Assembly (NCBI GenBank): GCA_016124235.1
Contig: WGOC01000037.1
Coordinates: 1 to 38,963 of the forward strand
Length of the DNA stretch: 38,963 nt
From: a bacterium
GTDB taxonomy: Bacteria; Verrucomicrobiota; Verrucomicrobiia; Limisphaerales; RI-55
Reading direction: 5' to 3'
Position numbers and translations under genes: made by a program
In this document: positions 1-9,253 of the stretch, piece after piece
Layout: the number at the start of each line of letters is the position of its first letter
Numbering within the stretch: position 1 is the first letter of the stretch
Notes under the pieces: model-generated
Database searches by the model: none
What the model was told of the DNA's origin: nothing
The model's input: only the letters and a program-made list of their open reading frames with translations

Positions 1-120
1 CCGCGAGCTGTGAAACGACGGCCCAAGAACTTTCGCCTGCTCACGCGGCCGCGCCACGAGATGGTCGTCGAACGCAGTCGCAAGCAGTCACAAAAAACGT
101 CGATCAATGCCCTTAACTAA
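1..120 (+). CDS. IS4-type transposase, C-terminal fragment (partial at window edge)
   Basis: Frame 1 is open from the first base and ends in TAA at 118-120, giving 39 residues beginning PRAVKRRPKNFRLLTRPRHE. The arrangement of a PRAVKRRPK block followed by LLTRPRHE is what I recognise as the extreme C-terminus of IS4-family DDE transposases. The catalytic residues would lie upstream, outside the window, so completeness cannot be judged. Just after the stop, GCGCCA (121-126) and TGGCGC (165-170) are inverted copies enclosing a smaller GTCAG/CTGAC hairpin, and the insertion sequence end may lie here, but I cannot define its terminal repeat. Family assignment rests on recall of the motif only. 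Confidence 0.6.
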   Translation, partial: PRAVKRRPKNFRLLTRPRHEMVVERSRKQSQKTSINALN

Positions 121-329
121 GCGCCATTCGGGTCAGTTCTGACTATTGACAACTCGTTGACCGGTGGCGCGGCAGCTCCGGCGGTTGTCGTAACGCTTCG
201 AACACTACTTTCCCTTTTTGCCAACTGATCGGTGACAGGTTTTCCAGCATTCCGCAAGTGACCCCAACGAAAGGGCTTCAGCGAAACCACGGAACTGAAC
301 TTTGCACCTCCCCCCGACGGCGACTCGTC

Positions 330-1001
330 TCACAACTGCGCCGGCACCAAATCCAGCAACTGAGTGAGTGAACTGATGCTGTCAGTGGACGAGCGCCCGG
401 ACCGATCAATCAACATGGCCTGCATACCGGCGCCTCGGGCACCTTCGACGTCCTCTTTCAGGCTGTCGCCGATATGCATCGCATCGCCGGGAGCAACCCC
501 GAGCTTGCGCAAGGCATGCTCGAATATGACGTTCGACGGCTTGGCAAAATACAATTCGCCGGAAATCAGAATCGCTTCGAAGTAGCCGTCCAGATTCAGC
601 GCCGCGAGCAACGGGCGCAACCGTTCGTCCCAGTTTGAAACCGCCGCCATCGGGATTCCACGGCTGGCGAGCTCATCGAGCGCGGGCAGGACGTCGTCGT
701 AAATCCGCCACACCGACGGATCGGCAAAACGTTCATACAAATCCGGAAAGAAGCTCTCGCTCGGCTTGTGATCGAGCAACCCCTCAAACGTCGCGTCGAC
801 CAGATCGCACCAGGCTTGGTGAGAGTGTTCGAAATCACCATGCGCATGCCAGACAGCAGCAAAACGATGATTCAATGTGGTCGGATCGATCCCCGTGAAT
901 CCATGACTGGCCGCCACTTCGGCGTAAACATGGCCGACCGACGGCCACGGCTCGATCAGCGTGCCGCCGACATCGAGTGTGATTGCCCGAACATCGTGCA
1001 T
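330..1001 (-). CDS. HAD-superfamily hydrolase, REG-2/HDHD3-like
   Basis: Predicted cytoplasmic phosphatase-type HAD hydrolase of 223 residues from the ATG at 1001. Motif I is LDVGGTL near the N-terminus: the nucleophile Asp is present, but the second Asp of the usual DxDxT is Gly, as in REG-2/HDHD3-like members. Motif II is AVSNWD, motif III is the Lys of FAKPS, and motif IV is HIGDSLKEDVEGA with two acidic metal ligands. A helical cap lies between motifs I and II. I prefer ATG 1001 because motif I then starts at about residue 8, as is usual; a GTG at 1091 and an ATG at 1052 are in frame, but the extra residues do not resemble the family. No start has a clear Shine-Dalgarno. Substrate is unknown. 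Confidence 0.85.
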   Translation of the reverse strand: MHDVRAITLDVGGTLIEPWPSVGHVYAEVAASHGFTGIDPTTLNHRFAAVWHAHGDFEHSHQAWCDLVDATFEGLLDHKPSESFFPDLYERFADPSVWRIYDDVLPALDELASRGIPMAAVSNWDERLRPLLAALNLDGYFEAILISGELYFAKPSNVIFEHALRKLGVAPGDAMHIGDSLKEDVEGARGAGMQAMLIDRSGRSSTDSISSLTQLLDLVPAQL

Positions 1002-1125
1002 ACGGAACTGGTATTCGACTTTTTCCTGCAAGCAGGGGGAAGGCGAAAGCATGTCCGAAACGCCGCCGTTGGGCAACAGCGAGTTGTTCACTTATTCGCT
1101 CACGATCGATGAATCGATTCCCGGG

Positions 1126-1650
1126 TCAACGCCAGTGCCGATGCGGATAGTAACGCGGCCCGTAATAAAAATGGATGCCCGGGCCGTAAAAATAGGGAGG
1201 TCCATAGTAATAAGGCGGCGGCCAATAGCCCGGATGAACATAGACCCGATCCGGATCCGCCACCGGCGGGTAGCTGGGCATCTGCTGGTTCATGTCGAAA
1301 TAAATGTGATCGGGTATCCGGTCCTCAGGTCCAAAGAACCGCCCGGTGCCGTAATAGTGAACCTGCGCAAATTGGTTCGTGGACACCGGCAAGGCGCGGA
1401 TCACATAGAATTCAGAACCAAAGTCGTGAAACGTTCCGTCGCGGTCGCCGAAGATTTTGATCTGCAACGGGGTTTTGCCGACAACCGATCCATTGACTTC
1501 GATCTGCGCACCGGGCGGGGAGGCCTCGACGGATACCGTGTAGGCCATCGTGCCGTCGGGTCCGCGCTCGGCACCCGGCGGCAAGGATTGGCAACCACTG
1601 ATCAACCCGGCGGCGGCGGTCAGGAAAAGCAAATTCAGATTGGTTTTCAT
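1126..1650 (-). CDS. PEGA-domain lipoprotein
   Basis: A 174-residue secreted lipoprotein. The N-terminus is a short charged stretch, a hydrophobic segment and a lipobox LISGC with Cys20 as the predicted lipidated residue. Residues about 36-66 match the PEGA repeat pattern (SPPGAQIEVNG followed by VGKTPL), a small beta-sandwich found in surface and periplasmic proteins. The C-terminal 40 residues are very rich in Tyr, Pro, Gly and His (YYYGPPYFYGPG), a low-complexity tail that may sit at the cell surface. No enzymatic motif is visible. It is a single-gene unit on the minus strand, between the HAD gene and the TSUP gene. Function unknown beyond envelope localisation. Confidence 0.8.
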   Translation of the reverse strand: MKTNLNLLFLTAAAGLISGCQSLPPGAERGPDGTMAYTVSVEASPPGAQIEVNGSVVGKTPLQIKIFGDRDGTFHDFGSEFYVIRALPVSTNQFAQVHYYGTGRFFGPEDRIPDHIYFDMNQQMPSYPPVADPDRVYVHPGYWPPPYYYGPPYFYGPGIHFYYGPRYYPHRHWR

Positions 1651-1756
1651 AACGTCTTCTAGCGGCGACAGTCGTTTTCGAAAAACTGCCGATCGCCTCG
1701 GTTGGACGCATTGCCTCGGTGTTTAATTGAACTAACCGCGTTCGCGGAATTAAGCA

Positions 1757-2113
1757 TTACTTACCTGCCAAAAGCTTCAATCCGGCGAGGAGCATCAGAA
1801 TTCCAAAAGCCCGTTTTAGCGCGGGGCCCGAAATCGCCTCCGCGATTTGTGGTCCAAAATATCCTCCGATCAACGCTGTTGGCGCCAGCATCACGGCGAT
1901 GCGCCAATCGATATTATGAAACGCGTAGTGCCGAAATGATCCAACCAGCGCCGTGGGAACAATGACCACCAGCGAAGTACCTACCGCGATCTTCGGATCT
2001 TGTTTCATCAAAAAGATCATGGCCGGCACCATCACGATCCCGCCCCCGATCCCAAATAACCCACTGGCCACGCCCCCGAACAATCCGATTAACGCCGCGT
2101 AAAGATATTGCAT
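1757..2113 (-). CDS. Half-length TSUP (TauE/SafE-type) membrane permease
   Basis: A 118-residue hydrophobic protein with about four membrane segments. The N-terminal [21 protein letters not shown] is the glycine-rich signature of the TauE/SafE (TSUP) family, which moves sulfonates, sulfite or other small anions. Usual family members are about 250 residues with two such repeats; this one has a single repeat and would have to dimerise. The ATG at 2113 puts the first membrane helix at the start. An ATG at 2161 is also in frame and would add 16 polar residues that fit less well. It is divergent from the esterase gene at 2229. Substrate cannot be inferred. Confidence 0.8.
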   Translation of the reverse strand: MQYLYAALIGLFGGVASGLFGIGGGIVMVPAMIFLMKQDPKIAVGTSLVVIVPTALVGSFRHYAFHNIDWRIAVMLAPTALIGGYFGPQIAEAISGPALKRAFGILMLLAGLKLLAGK

Positions 2114-2228
2114 GAAGCGCTTATGCCCGAGGTGCGCGACAAACGCGAAATCAAACTGCATCGCCCGCGTGCCAGTGGGCCGCGCGAAACCTTTGACTCG
2201 CTGGGGTCAAAGCGGGAATCTCCCCGCC

Positions 2229-3122
2229 ATGCACACCCGCCTTCCCCTCCCCGGCTGGCTTTTGATCGTCGGCATTGCCGGTTTCGTTTGCACCCAACCC
2301 GTTTGCGGAGCCGGCGACTACAAATTGGGTCCCGATTCCATGCCGAAGGACGGCGTGCCCAAAGGCGAGGTCAAAGGGCCATTCAAATGGGAAAGCCAGA
2401 TCTTCCCCGGCACAGTGCGCGATTACTGGATTTACGTGCCCGCCCAGTACAATTCGGCCAAGCCTGCCGCGATGATGATTTTTCAAGACGGCGGCGGCTA
2501 CGTGTCGTCGACCGGCTCGTTTCGCGTGCCCACCGTCTTTGACAACTTGATTGCGGCGAAGGAAATGCCGGTGACGATTGGTGTGTTCATCAATCCGGGA
2601 ACCGTCCCATCCGACGAACCCGGCAAGAAAGCGCGCAGCAACCGGAGCTTCGAGTACGATTCGCTGGGCGATCGTTATGTGCGTTTCCTGCTCGAGGAAT
2701 TCATTCCCGGCGCGCTGAAGGATTATTCCATCACGGACGATCGCGAAGGCTGGGCAATCTGCGGGATTAGCTCGGGCGGAATTTGTGCATTCACGGCGGC
2801 ATGGGAACGACCGGACAAATTCAGCAAAGTGCTGAGTCATGTCGGCAGTTTCACGAACATCCGTGGCGGGCACAATTACGAGGCGATGATTCGCAAGACT
2901 GAACGCAAACCCATCCGCGTATTTCTCCAGGATGGGTCCCACGACCTCGATAATCTCCACGGCAGCTGGCCCCTGGCCGCCCAACAAATGGCGGCCGCGC
3001 TGAAGTTCATGGGCTACGACTACAGGTTCGAGTTTGGCGACGGCGGCCACAATGGCAAACACGGCGGCGCGATCCTGCCTGACTCGCTACGGTGGCTTTG
3101 GCGCGACTATCCCAAGCCGTAA
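2229..3122 (+). CDS. Exported alpha/beta-hydrolase esterase, enterochelin-esterase/esterase D-like
   Basis: A 297-residue protein with a signal peptide (hydrophobic stretch [10 protein letters not shown], cleavage probably after CGA). The region [21 protein letters not shown] is the N-terminal pattern of esterase D / IroE-like hydrolases. The nucleophile elbow is GISSGG in the middle of the protein, an acidic residue is offered by [10 protein letters not shown], and the catalytic His probably lies in [12 protein letters not shown]. Such proteins hydrolyse esters, for example on sugars or siderophores, in the periplasm or outside the cell. ATG 2229 is chosen because it places the signal peptide at the N-terminus; an upstream ATG at 2112 would overlap the divergent permease gene and lacks signal-peptide character. 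Confidence 0.85.
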   Translation: MHTRLPLPGWLLIVGIAGFVCTQPVCGAGDYKLGPDSMPKDGVPKGEVKGPFKWESQIFPGTVRDYWIYVPAQYNSAKPAAMMIFQDGGGYVSSTGSFRVPTVFDNLIAAKEMPVTIGVFINPGTVPSDEPGKKARSNRSFEYDSLGDRYVRFLLEEFIPGALKDYSITDDREGWAICGISSGGICAFTAAWERPDKFSKVLSHVGSFTNIRGGHNYEAMIRKTERKPIRVFLQDGSHDLDNLHGSWPLAAQQMAAALKFMGYDYRFEFGDGGHNGKHGGAILPDSLRWLWRDYPKP

Positions 3123-3132
3123 CTGTGCTTTT

Positions 3133-3187
3133 CGGCGAACGCACGTAGTACTGGTGCGTCTGTCGCCGACGGCACTTCGCGTTCGCC
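3133..3187. repeat. Inverted repeat downstream of the esterase gene
   Basis: A perfect 9-base inverted pair GGCGAACGC (3133-3141) and GCGTTCGCC (3179-3187) begins 10 bases after the esterase stop. Inside and overlapping it lies a second pairing, GTCGCC (3163-3168) with GGCGAC (3194-3199). There is no T-run after it, so it is not a standard intrinsic terminator; it may be a remnant of an intergenic repeat. The rest of 3123-3500 shows no gene that I can support. Confidence 0.5.
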
Positions 3188-3475
3188 GCGTGAGGCGACT
3201 GAGTAACGAGCAGTTTGGTTCAAGTTTCAGCCATTCGCGGTCAGCCATTTTCCTTCAAAATTTGGGGCGTTTTGCCGGCACGTTTACGTTCTTTGGCCCG
3301 CACGAGATCGCCCATTTTCCCGCAAAGCATTTCAGGTTCGCATGACTAAAACTCATCAATTGACCGATGGGGCAAATTGCGAGGTCTGCTAAAAAGGAAC
3401 CAGCCAGACCATGACGTGCAGCTCATCCGAACGATGATTTATTTTCATTCATTGTGGGCGGGCACTGGTAATTAA

Positions 3476-4012
<537 letters not shown>

Positions 4013-4058
4013 TCCGCAACGCACACGCACTCATTCCAACCAATTCAAAACGACTGAT

Positions 4059-5489
4059 ATGAAAAAACTCTTACTTACTTTAACCTTTATCATTGGTTTG
4101 TCCGCGCTTTCGGCGTGGGCACAGGACGCGGCTCCAGCTGCCGCCGCGGCCGCGGCCGCCCCCAAGGACCCGATTGCCGAGCTGACCACGACGACCGGCG
4201 CCTTGCGTGTGGGTCTCGACACCCTTTGGGTACTGCTCGCAGGTGCGCTTGTGTTCTTCATGAACACGGGTTTCGCCTGCGTTGAGTCGGGACTCTGTCG
4301 CAGCAAAAACTGCGTCAACATCCTCGCGAAGAACTTCGTGGTGTTCGCCTGCGCATCCCTATCATTCTATTTCATCGGGTGGGGCATCATGTTTGGCAGC
4401 GGGAGTGGATTCATGGGGACAGAAGGCCTGTTCGCACTCACGGGTGCCGACAATAGTCCTGCGATGGGCGACGCCTACAAAGGCGTCTACAGCTCCATTG
4501 CCTGGAGCGGCACGCCATTGCTTGCAAAGTTCTTCTTCCAGCTCGTGTTCGCTGGGACCGCAGCAACAATCGTTTCCGGTGCGGTCGCTGAACGCATCAA
4601 GTTCATGTCCTTCGTGATCTTCAGTTTCATTCTCGTGGCGGTACTTTACCCGATCACCGGTCACTGGATCTGGGGCGGCGGCTGGCTCGGCACTGGCGGC
4701 TTCTATGACTTCGCCGGATCGACGGTGGTGCATTCCATGGGCGGTTGGGCGGCTCTCGCCGGCGCAATCGTGCTCGGACCCCGGCTTGGGAAATTCCGGG
4801 ATGGCAAGATCCACCCGATTCCGGGTCACAACCTCTCGCTCGCCACATTGGGTGTGTTCATCCTCTGGCTCGGTTGGTTCGGATTTAATCCGGGTTCCAC
4901 AATGGGTGTCGGCGATGGTTCCGCGATCGCGCATGTGTTCGTGACCACCAACACCGCCGCCGTGGCCGCGATCATCACCTCGATGATCACCGCTTGGGTG
5001 ATGCTAGGAAAACCTGATCTTTCGATGATCCTCAACGGCTGTCTCGCCGGACTCGTGGCGATCACCGCGCCGTGCGCGTTCGTGACGGTCGGTGGTTCAA
5101 TCATCATCGGAGCCGTCGCGGGTGTGTTGGTCGTGGTGGCCGTGATCTTCTTCGACAAGATCAAGATCGACGATCCCGTCGGTGCGTTGTCTGTTCACTT
5201 GGTCAACGGCATCTGGGGCACCCTCGCCCTGGGTATCTTCGCCGACAACAAGATCTCCAATGCGGTGGCCGCGTTCGACGTCACTGGCGGCATGAAACAA
5301 ACGATGATCCAGCTCAAGGGCATCATCGCTGTCGGTGCGTTCACGTTCATCGCTTCGATGGTAATCTGGTACATCATCAAGGCTGTGATGGGTCTTCGGG
5401 TGAGCGCTGAAGAAGAGACCGAAGGTCTCGATATCGGCGAGCACGGCAACGAAGCCTACCCGAACTTCACCACCGCTGCCGAACGTTAG
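4059..5489 (+). CDS. amt: Ammonium transporter Amt (first copy)
   Basis: A 476-residue inner-membrane ammonium channel. It has a signal peptide (cleaved near SAWAQD), an Ala-rich linker (residues 24-35) and about 11 membrane helices. The pore twin-histidines are visible as His225 in STVVHSMGGW and His380 in ALSVHLVNG. AGTAATIVSGAVAERIKF is a typical Amt block. The C-terminal cytoplasmic tail ends with GLDIGEHGNEAYPNF, the region that contacts PII. ATG 4059 is chosen because it begins with the signal peptide; the open frame extends upstream over glnK1 without merit. Its N-terminal pattern FMNTGFACVESGLCRSKN differs clearly from the second amt, so the two are distinct subtypes. Confidence 0.95.
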   Translation: MKKLLLTLTFIIGLSALSAWAQDAAPAAAAAAAAPKDPIAELTTTTGALRVGLDTLWVLLAGALVFFMNTGFACVESGLCRSKNCVNILAKNFVVFACASLSFYFIGWGIMFGSGSGFMGTEGLFALTGADNSPAMGDAYKGVYSSIAWSGTPLLAKFFFQLVFAGTAATIVSGAVAERIKFMSFVIFSFILVAVLYPITGHWIWGGGWLGTGGFYDFAGSTVVHSMGGWAALAGAIVLGPRLGKFRDGKIHPIPGHNLSLATLGVFILWLGWFGFNPGSTMGVGDGSAIAHVFVTTNTAAVAAIITSMITAWVMLGKPDLSMILNGCLAGLVAITAPCAFVTVGGSIIIGAVAGVLVVVAVIFFDKIKIDDPVGALSVHLVNGIWGTLALGIFADNKISNAVAAFDVTGGMKQTMIQLKGIIAVGAFTFIASMVIWYIIKAVMGLRVSAEEETEGLDIGEHGNEAYPNFTTAAER

Positions 5490-5521
5490 TTTGCCCCGGT
5501 TGGGAAGGAACCAACTCAACG

Positions 5522-5552
5522 CCGGCGGACTCGCAAGAGTCCGCCGGTTTTT
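5522..5552 (+). terminator. Intrinsic terminator after amt1
   Basis: An 11-base perfect stem, CCGGCGGACTC (5522-5532) with GAGTCCGCCGG (5537-5547), has a GCAA tetraloop and is followed by TTTTT. It ends the first glnK-amt transcript, so the second pair must have its own promoter. Confidence 0.93.
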
Positions 5553-5583
5553 GCGTTTTGGAGGTCACCCGATGCTTGTTCGA

Positions 5584-5624
5584 TTTTGCCCACACTGAGC
5601 TTTTCGAAAACAATCAGGGCAAAA
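5584..5624. promoter_or_regulatory. Inverted repeat, possible activator site upstream of glnK2
   Basis: TTTTGCCC (5584-5591) and GGGCAAAA (5617-5624) form a perfect 8-base inverted repeat, with the palindrome TTTTCGAAAA (5601-5610) between the arms. It is centred about 95 bases upstream of the -24 element at 5699, a distance typical for enhancer sites of sigma-54 activators. The sequence does not match the enterobacterial NtrC consensus, so the bound protein is unknown. Confidence 0.4.
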
Positions 5625-5698
5625 GCGAGCATCCAACTTTCCGTGCGTTTCCTCAATTTCAGGCCCTTTTTCAGGGAGGTTAATCAAGTTGGGCCGAG

Positions 5699-5714
5699 TG
5701 GTATTACTGCTGCT
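5699..5714 (+). promoter_or_regulatory. Sigma-54-like -24/-12 promoter for glnK2-amt2
   Basis: TGGTATTACTGCTGCT has GG (5700-5701) and GC (5712-5713) exactly 10 bases apart. It continues AAAT, so the segment GCTAAA is shared with the element at 3502. It lies about 145 bases before the glnK2 start, downstream of the terminator at 5522. Confidence 0.6.
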
Positions 5715-5829
5715 AAATGAATCACGTTCATGGCTTGATTGAATCAAAGTAATCGGTCGATTCGCGTCCACCGAAAGCTGGGATAATTCTGTTTAGCAGG
5801 CGCGTTGTCGACCCATGCAGCTTTGCTGA

Positions 5830-7631
<1,802 letters not shown>

Positions 7632-7661
7632 TCGATCGGGACGCCTTCACCTCAATTCAGA

Positions 7662-7697
7662 AAACGCGGCGCACGATGATTGTGCGCCGCGTTTTTC
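7662..7697 (+). terminator. Intrinsic terminator after amt2
   Basis: A 14-base stem (7662-7675 with 7683-7696, GC-rich core CGCGGCGCAC) has a 7-base loop and is followed by a T-rich run. It ends the second glnK-amt transcript. The facing PP2C gene ends at 7750. Confidence 0.9.
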
Positions 7698-7749
7698 TTT
7701 TTGGAATTGTTCGGAAATCAACGCTACGGCGGCCCAAGATGGTGCGCGA

Positions 7750-8607
7750 TTAAAACGCCTCGACCACCAACGCCGTCGTGTTGTCGCGACTGCCTCCGTC
7801 CAATGCGGCATTCACCAAGCGGCGACTGCTTTCCTCGACGGTTCCAGGCTTTTGTTCGGTGTGTAGCAGATCAAGCAGGTGATGGTCGTACAGACCGTCG
7901 ATGAGGCCGTCCGAACAGATCAGAAAGATATCCCCGGGCTCAAACGCAACGGCGCCAACCTGCGGTTCGACAAACTGATTGTTACCCCCCAGCGACTTTT
8001 GCAGGACGTTGCGACGCGGATGCGTGCGCGCCTCGCGTTCGTTGATCTGCCCGTTGCGATAAAGCCAGCCAACATACGTGTCGTCTTGGCTGACTTGTTT
8101 GATTCCACCTTTCACTTTTGGCAGCGTATAAATCCGGCTGTCGCCCACATGCCCGAAGTACATCCAACCGGGGGTAAACCAGGCGAGACTCAACGTGGCT
8201 TCCATGCCGGTGCATTCCTCGTAGCTCGAACCGACGTACACGAGCGCGCGATGGATCTGATCAAACAACTCGATCATCACATCTGAGATGCCGGCATCCA
8301 GCCCTTTGGCGGCCTGTTTGAAGGATCGCGGAAGCAGCGTCGTGATTTTTTCCACCGCGATTTGACTGGCAAATTCACCCGCCTGGGCACCACCCATCCC
8401 ATCGCTTACCGCAAACGCGAAATCATGGTCGGCCATGGACGCTTCGCCGATCTTGCCGAGGCGATGAACTTCACGGGCATCAAATTGGAGCGCCAGAAAC
8501 GAATCCTCGTTGTTGGGACGATAACGGCCGCGGTCGGTGCACCCGGACCAACGAAGAGAAATGGTGCCGGGCTGGACGTCGTGATGCTCGGCGTGGGTAT
8601 GAATCAT
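7750..8607 (-). CDS. PP2C-family serine/threonine protein phosphatase
   Basis: A 285-residue cytoplasmic PPM/PP2C phosphatase with all metal-binding motifs: RPNNEDSF (Glu34, Asp35), SDGMGGAQAGE (Asp69), GHVGDSRIY (Asp156), CSDGL (Asp233) and SRDNTTALV (Asp275). It uses two Mn/Mg ions to remove phosphate from Ser/Thr. There is no membrane or sensor domain. Its start lies 12 bases after the stop of a small kinase-like gene on the same strand, so the two form an operon and probably an antagonistic phosphorylation pair. The phosphoprotein targets cannot be read from the sequence. Confidence 0.93.
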   Translation of the reverse strand: MIHTHAEHHDVQPGTISLRWSGCTDRGRYRPNNEDSFLALQFDAREVHRLGKIGEASMADHDFAFAVSDGMGGAQAGEFASQIAVEKITTLLPRSFKQAAKGLDAGISDVMIELFDQIHRALVYVGSSYEECTGMEATLSLAWFTPGWMYFGHVGDSRIYTLPKVKGGIKQVSQDDTYVGWLYRNGQINEREARTHPRRNVLQKSLGGNNQFVEPQVGAVAFEPGDIFLICSDGLIDGLYDHHLLDLLHTEQKPGTVEESSRRLVNAALDGGSRDNTTALVVEAF

Positions 8608-8619
8608 AGGGGCGGGCAG

Positions 8620-9069
8620 CTATTCGCAATCATCGAGCAAGGAAGCAAACTCAAAATCAATGACGCAGAAACGTCCATCAGACTGGCGGTAGGTGACATT
8701 TCGGCTTTCCGGATCGTCGTGGCGAACACCGAACGGCTCGAGTTCGGCGAAGAGCGATTTGACTCTTTCGTTGTCGATGTGCTCCACGCGGCTGCCGCAA
8801 TTCGTCGTGGTAATCCGCAGCTTCGCCGGATCAGCCTCCAGCAATCGAGGCACGAAATTGCAGCCCTTCTCCTCCAAATGGCGCAGGATTCGCACTTCGT
8901 TGTCGAATCGCTTCTTCGCATCCGGTCCGTGATAGGCCTTGATCACCCGTCCATCGAACGTGAGATGCACCGTGGCGCGCAGTGTGTCTTTGACCTTCAG
9001 CATGACTGGGTGGCGAATGGATGTAACAGGTTGTTCTGTCGGCTTTCGGTGAGCAGTTTCGACGATCAT
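8620..9069 (-). CDS. Minimal stand-alone protein-kinase-like protein
   Basis: A 149-residue protein that appears to hold a compressed kinase fold. Visible counterparts of kinase motifs are a beta-3-like lysine (Lys44 in GRVIKAYHG), a helix-C-like glutamate (Glu58 in NEVRIL), a catalytic-loop pattern HDDPESRN (His117, Asp119, Asn124) and a metal-binding Asp138 in VIDFEFASL, in the DFG position. It is far shorter than Hanks-type kinases (about 260 residues); RIO, Bud32 and lipopolysaccharide kinases are the nearest models. It sits directly upstream of a PP2C gene. The start could also be ATG 9003, which would drop 22 unremarkable residues. Kinase activity is inferred, not certain. Confidence 0.7.
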   Translation of the reverse strand: MIVETAHRKPTEQPVTSIRHPVMLKVKDTLRATVHLTFDGRVIKAYHGPDAKKRFDNEVRILRHLEEKGCNFVPRLLEADPAKLRITTTNCGSRVEHIDNERVKSLFAELEPFGVRHDDPESRNVTYRQSDGRFCVIDFEFASLLDDCE

Positions 9070-9139
9070 GCGATCGAAGAAAAGCCCGACCTCGCTCAGG
9101 CAAACTTGAGGAATGACGGACGCCCTCGTCGTTCACTGG

Positions 9140-9190
9140 TGTAATCGCGCGAAAAGTTGTCGCTGAACAAAATGCAAAATGCAACTAGCC
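9140..9190. repeat. Left terminal region of the transposon
   Basis: Contains TTGTCGCTG at 9157-9165, followed by the direct repeat AAAATGCAAAATGC (9170-9183). The combination GTCGCTG, a short spacer and AAATGYAAA recurs at the right end (15738 and, inverted, 15819), so it is probably the transposase binding site. Only one site is evident at this end. The hairpin at 9210-9226 follows before the ATPase stop. Confidence 0.65.
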
Positions 9191-9253
9191 ATAGCAGTAC
9201 GCGGTAATGCCCGTCTTGGCGACGGGTTTTCCAGTTTTTCGATAAGCCAAGGA

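Noticed and set aside
8362..9144. A 260-codon plus-strand frame opposite the PP2C and kinase genes
   Set aside because: Shadow of two minus-strand genes that carry clear catalytic motifs.
9210..9230. Hairpin CCCGTC/GACGGG followed by TTTT as terminator
   Set aside because: The T-run is on the plus strand, while the nearby genes run on the minus strand and no plus-strand gene ends there.
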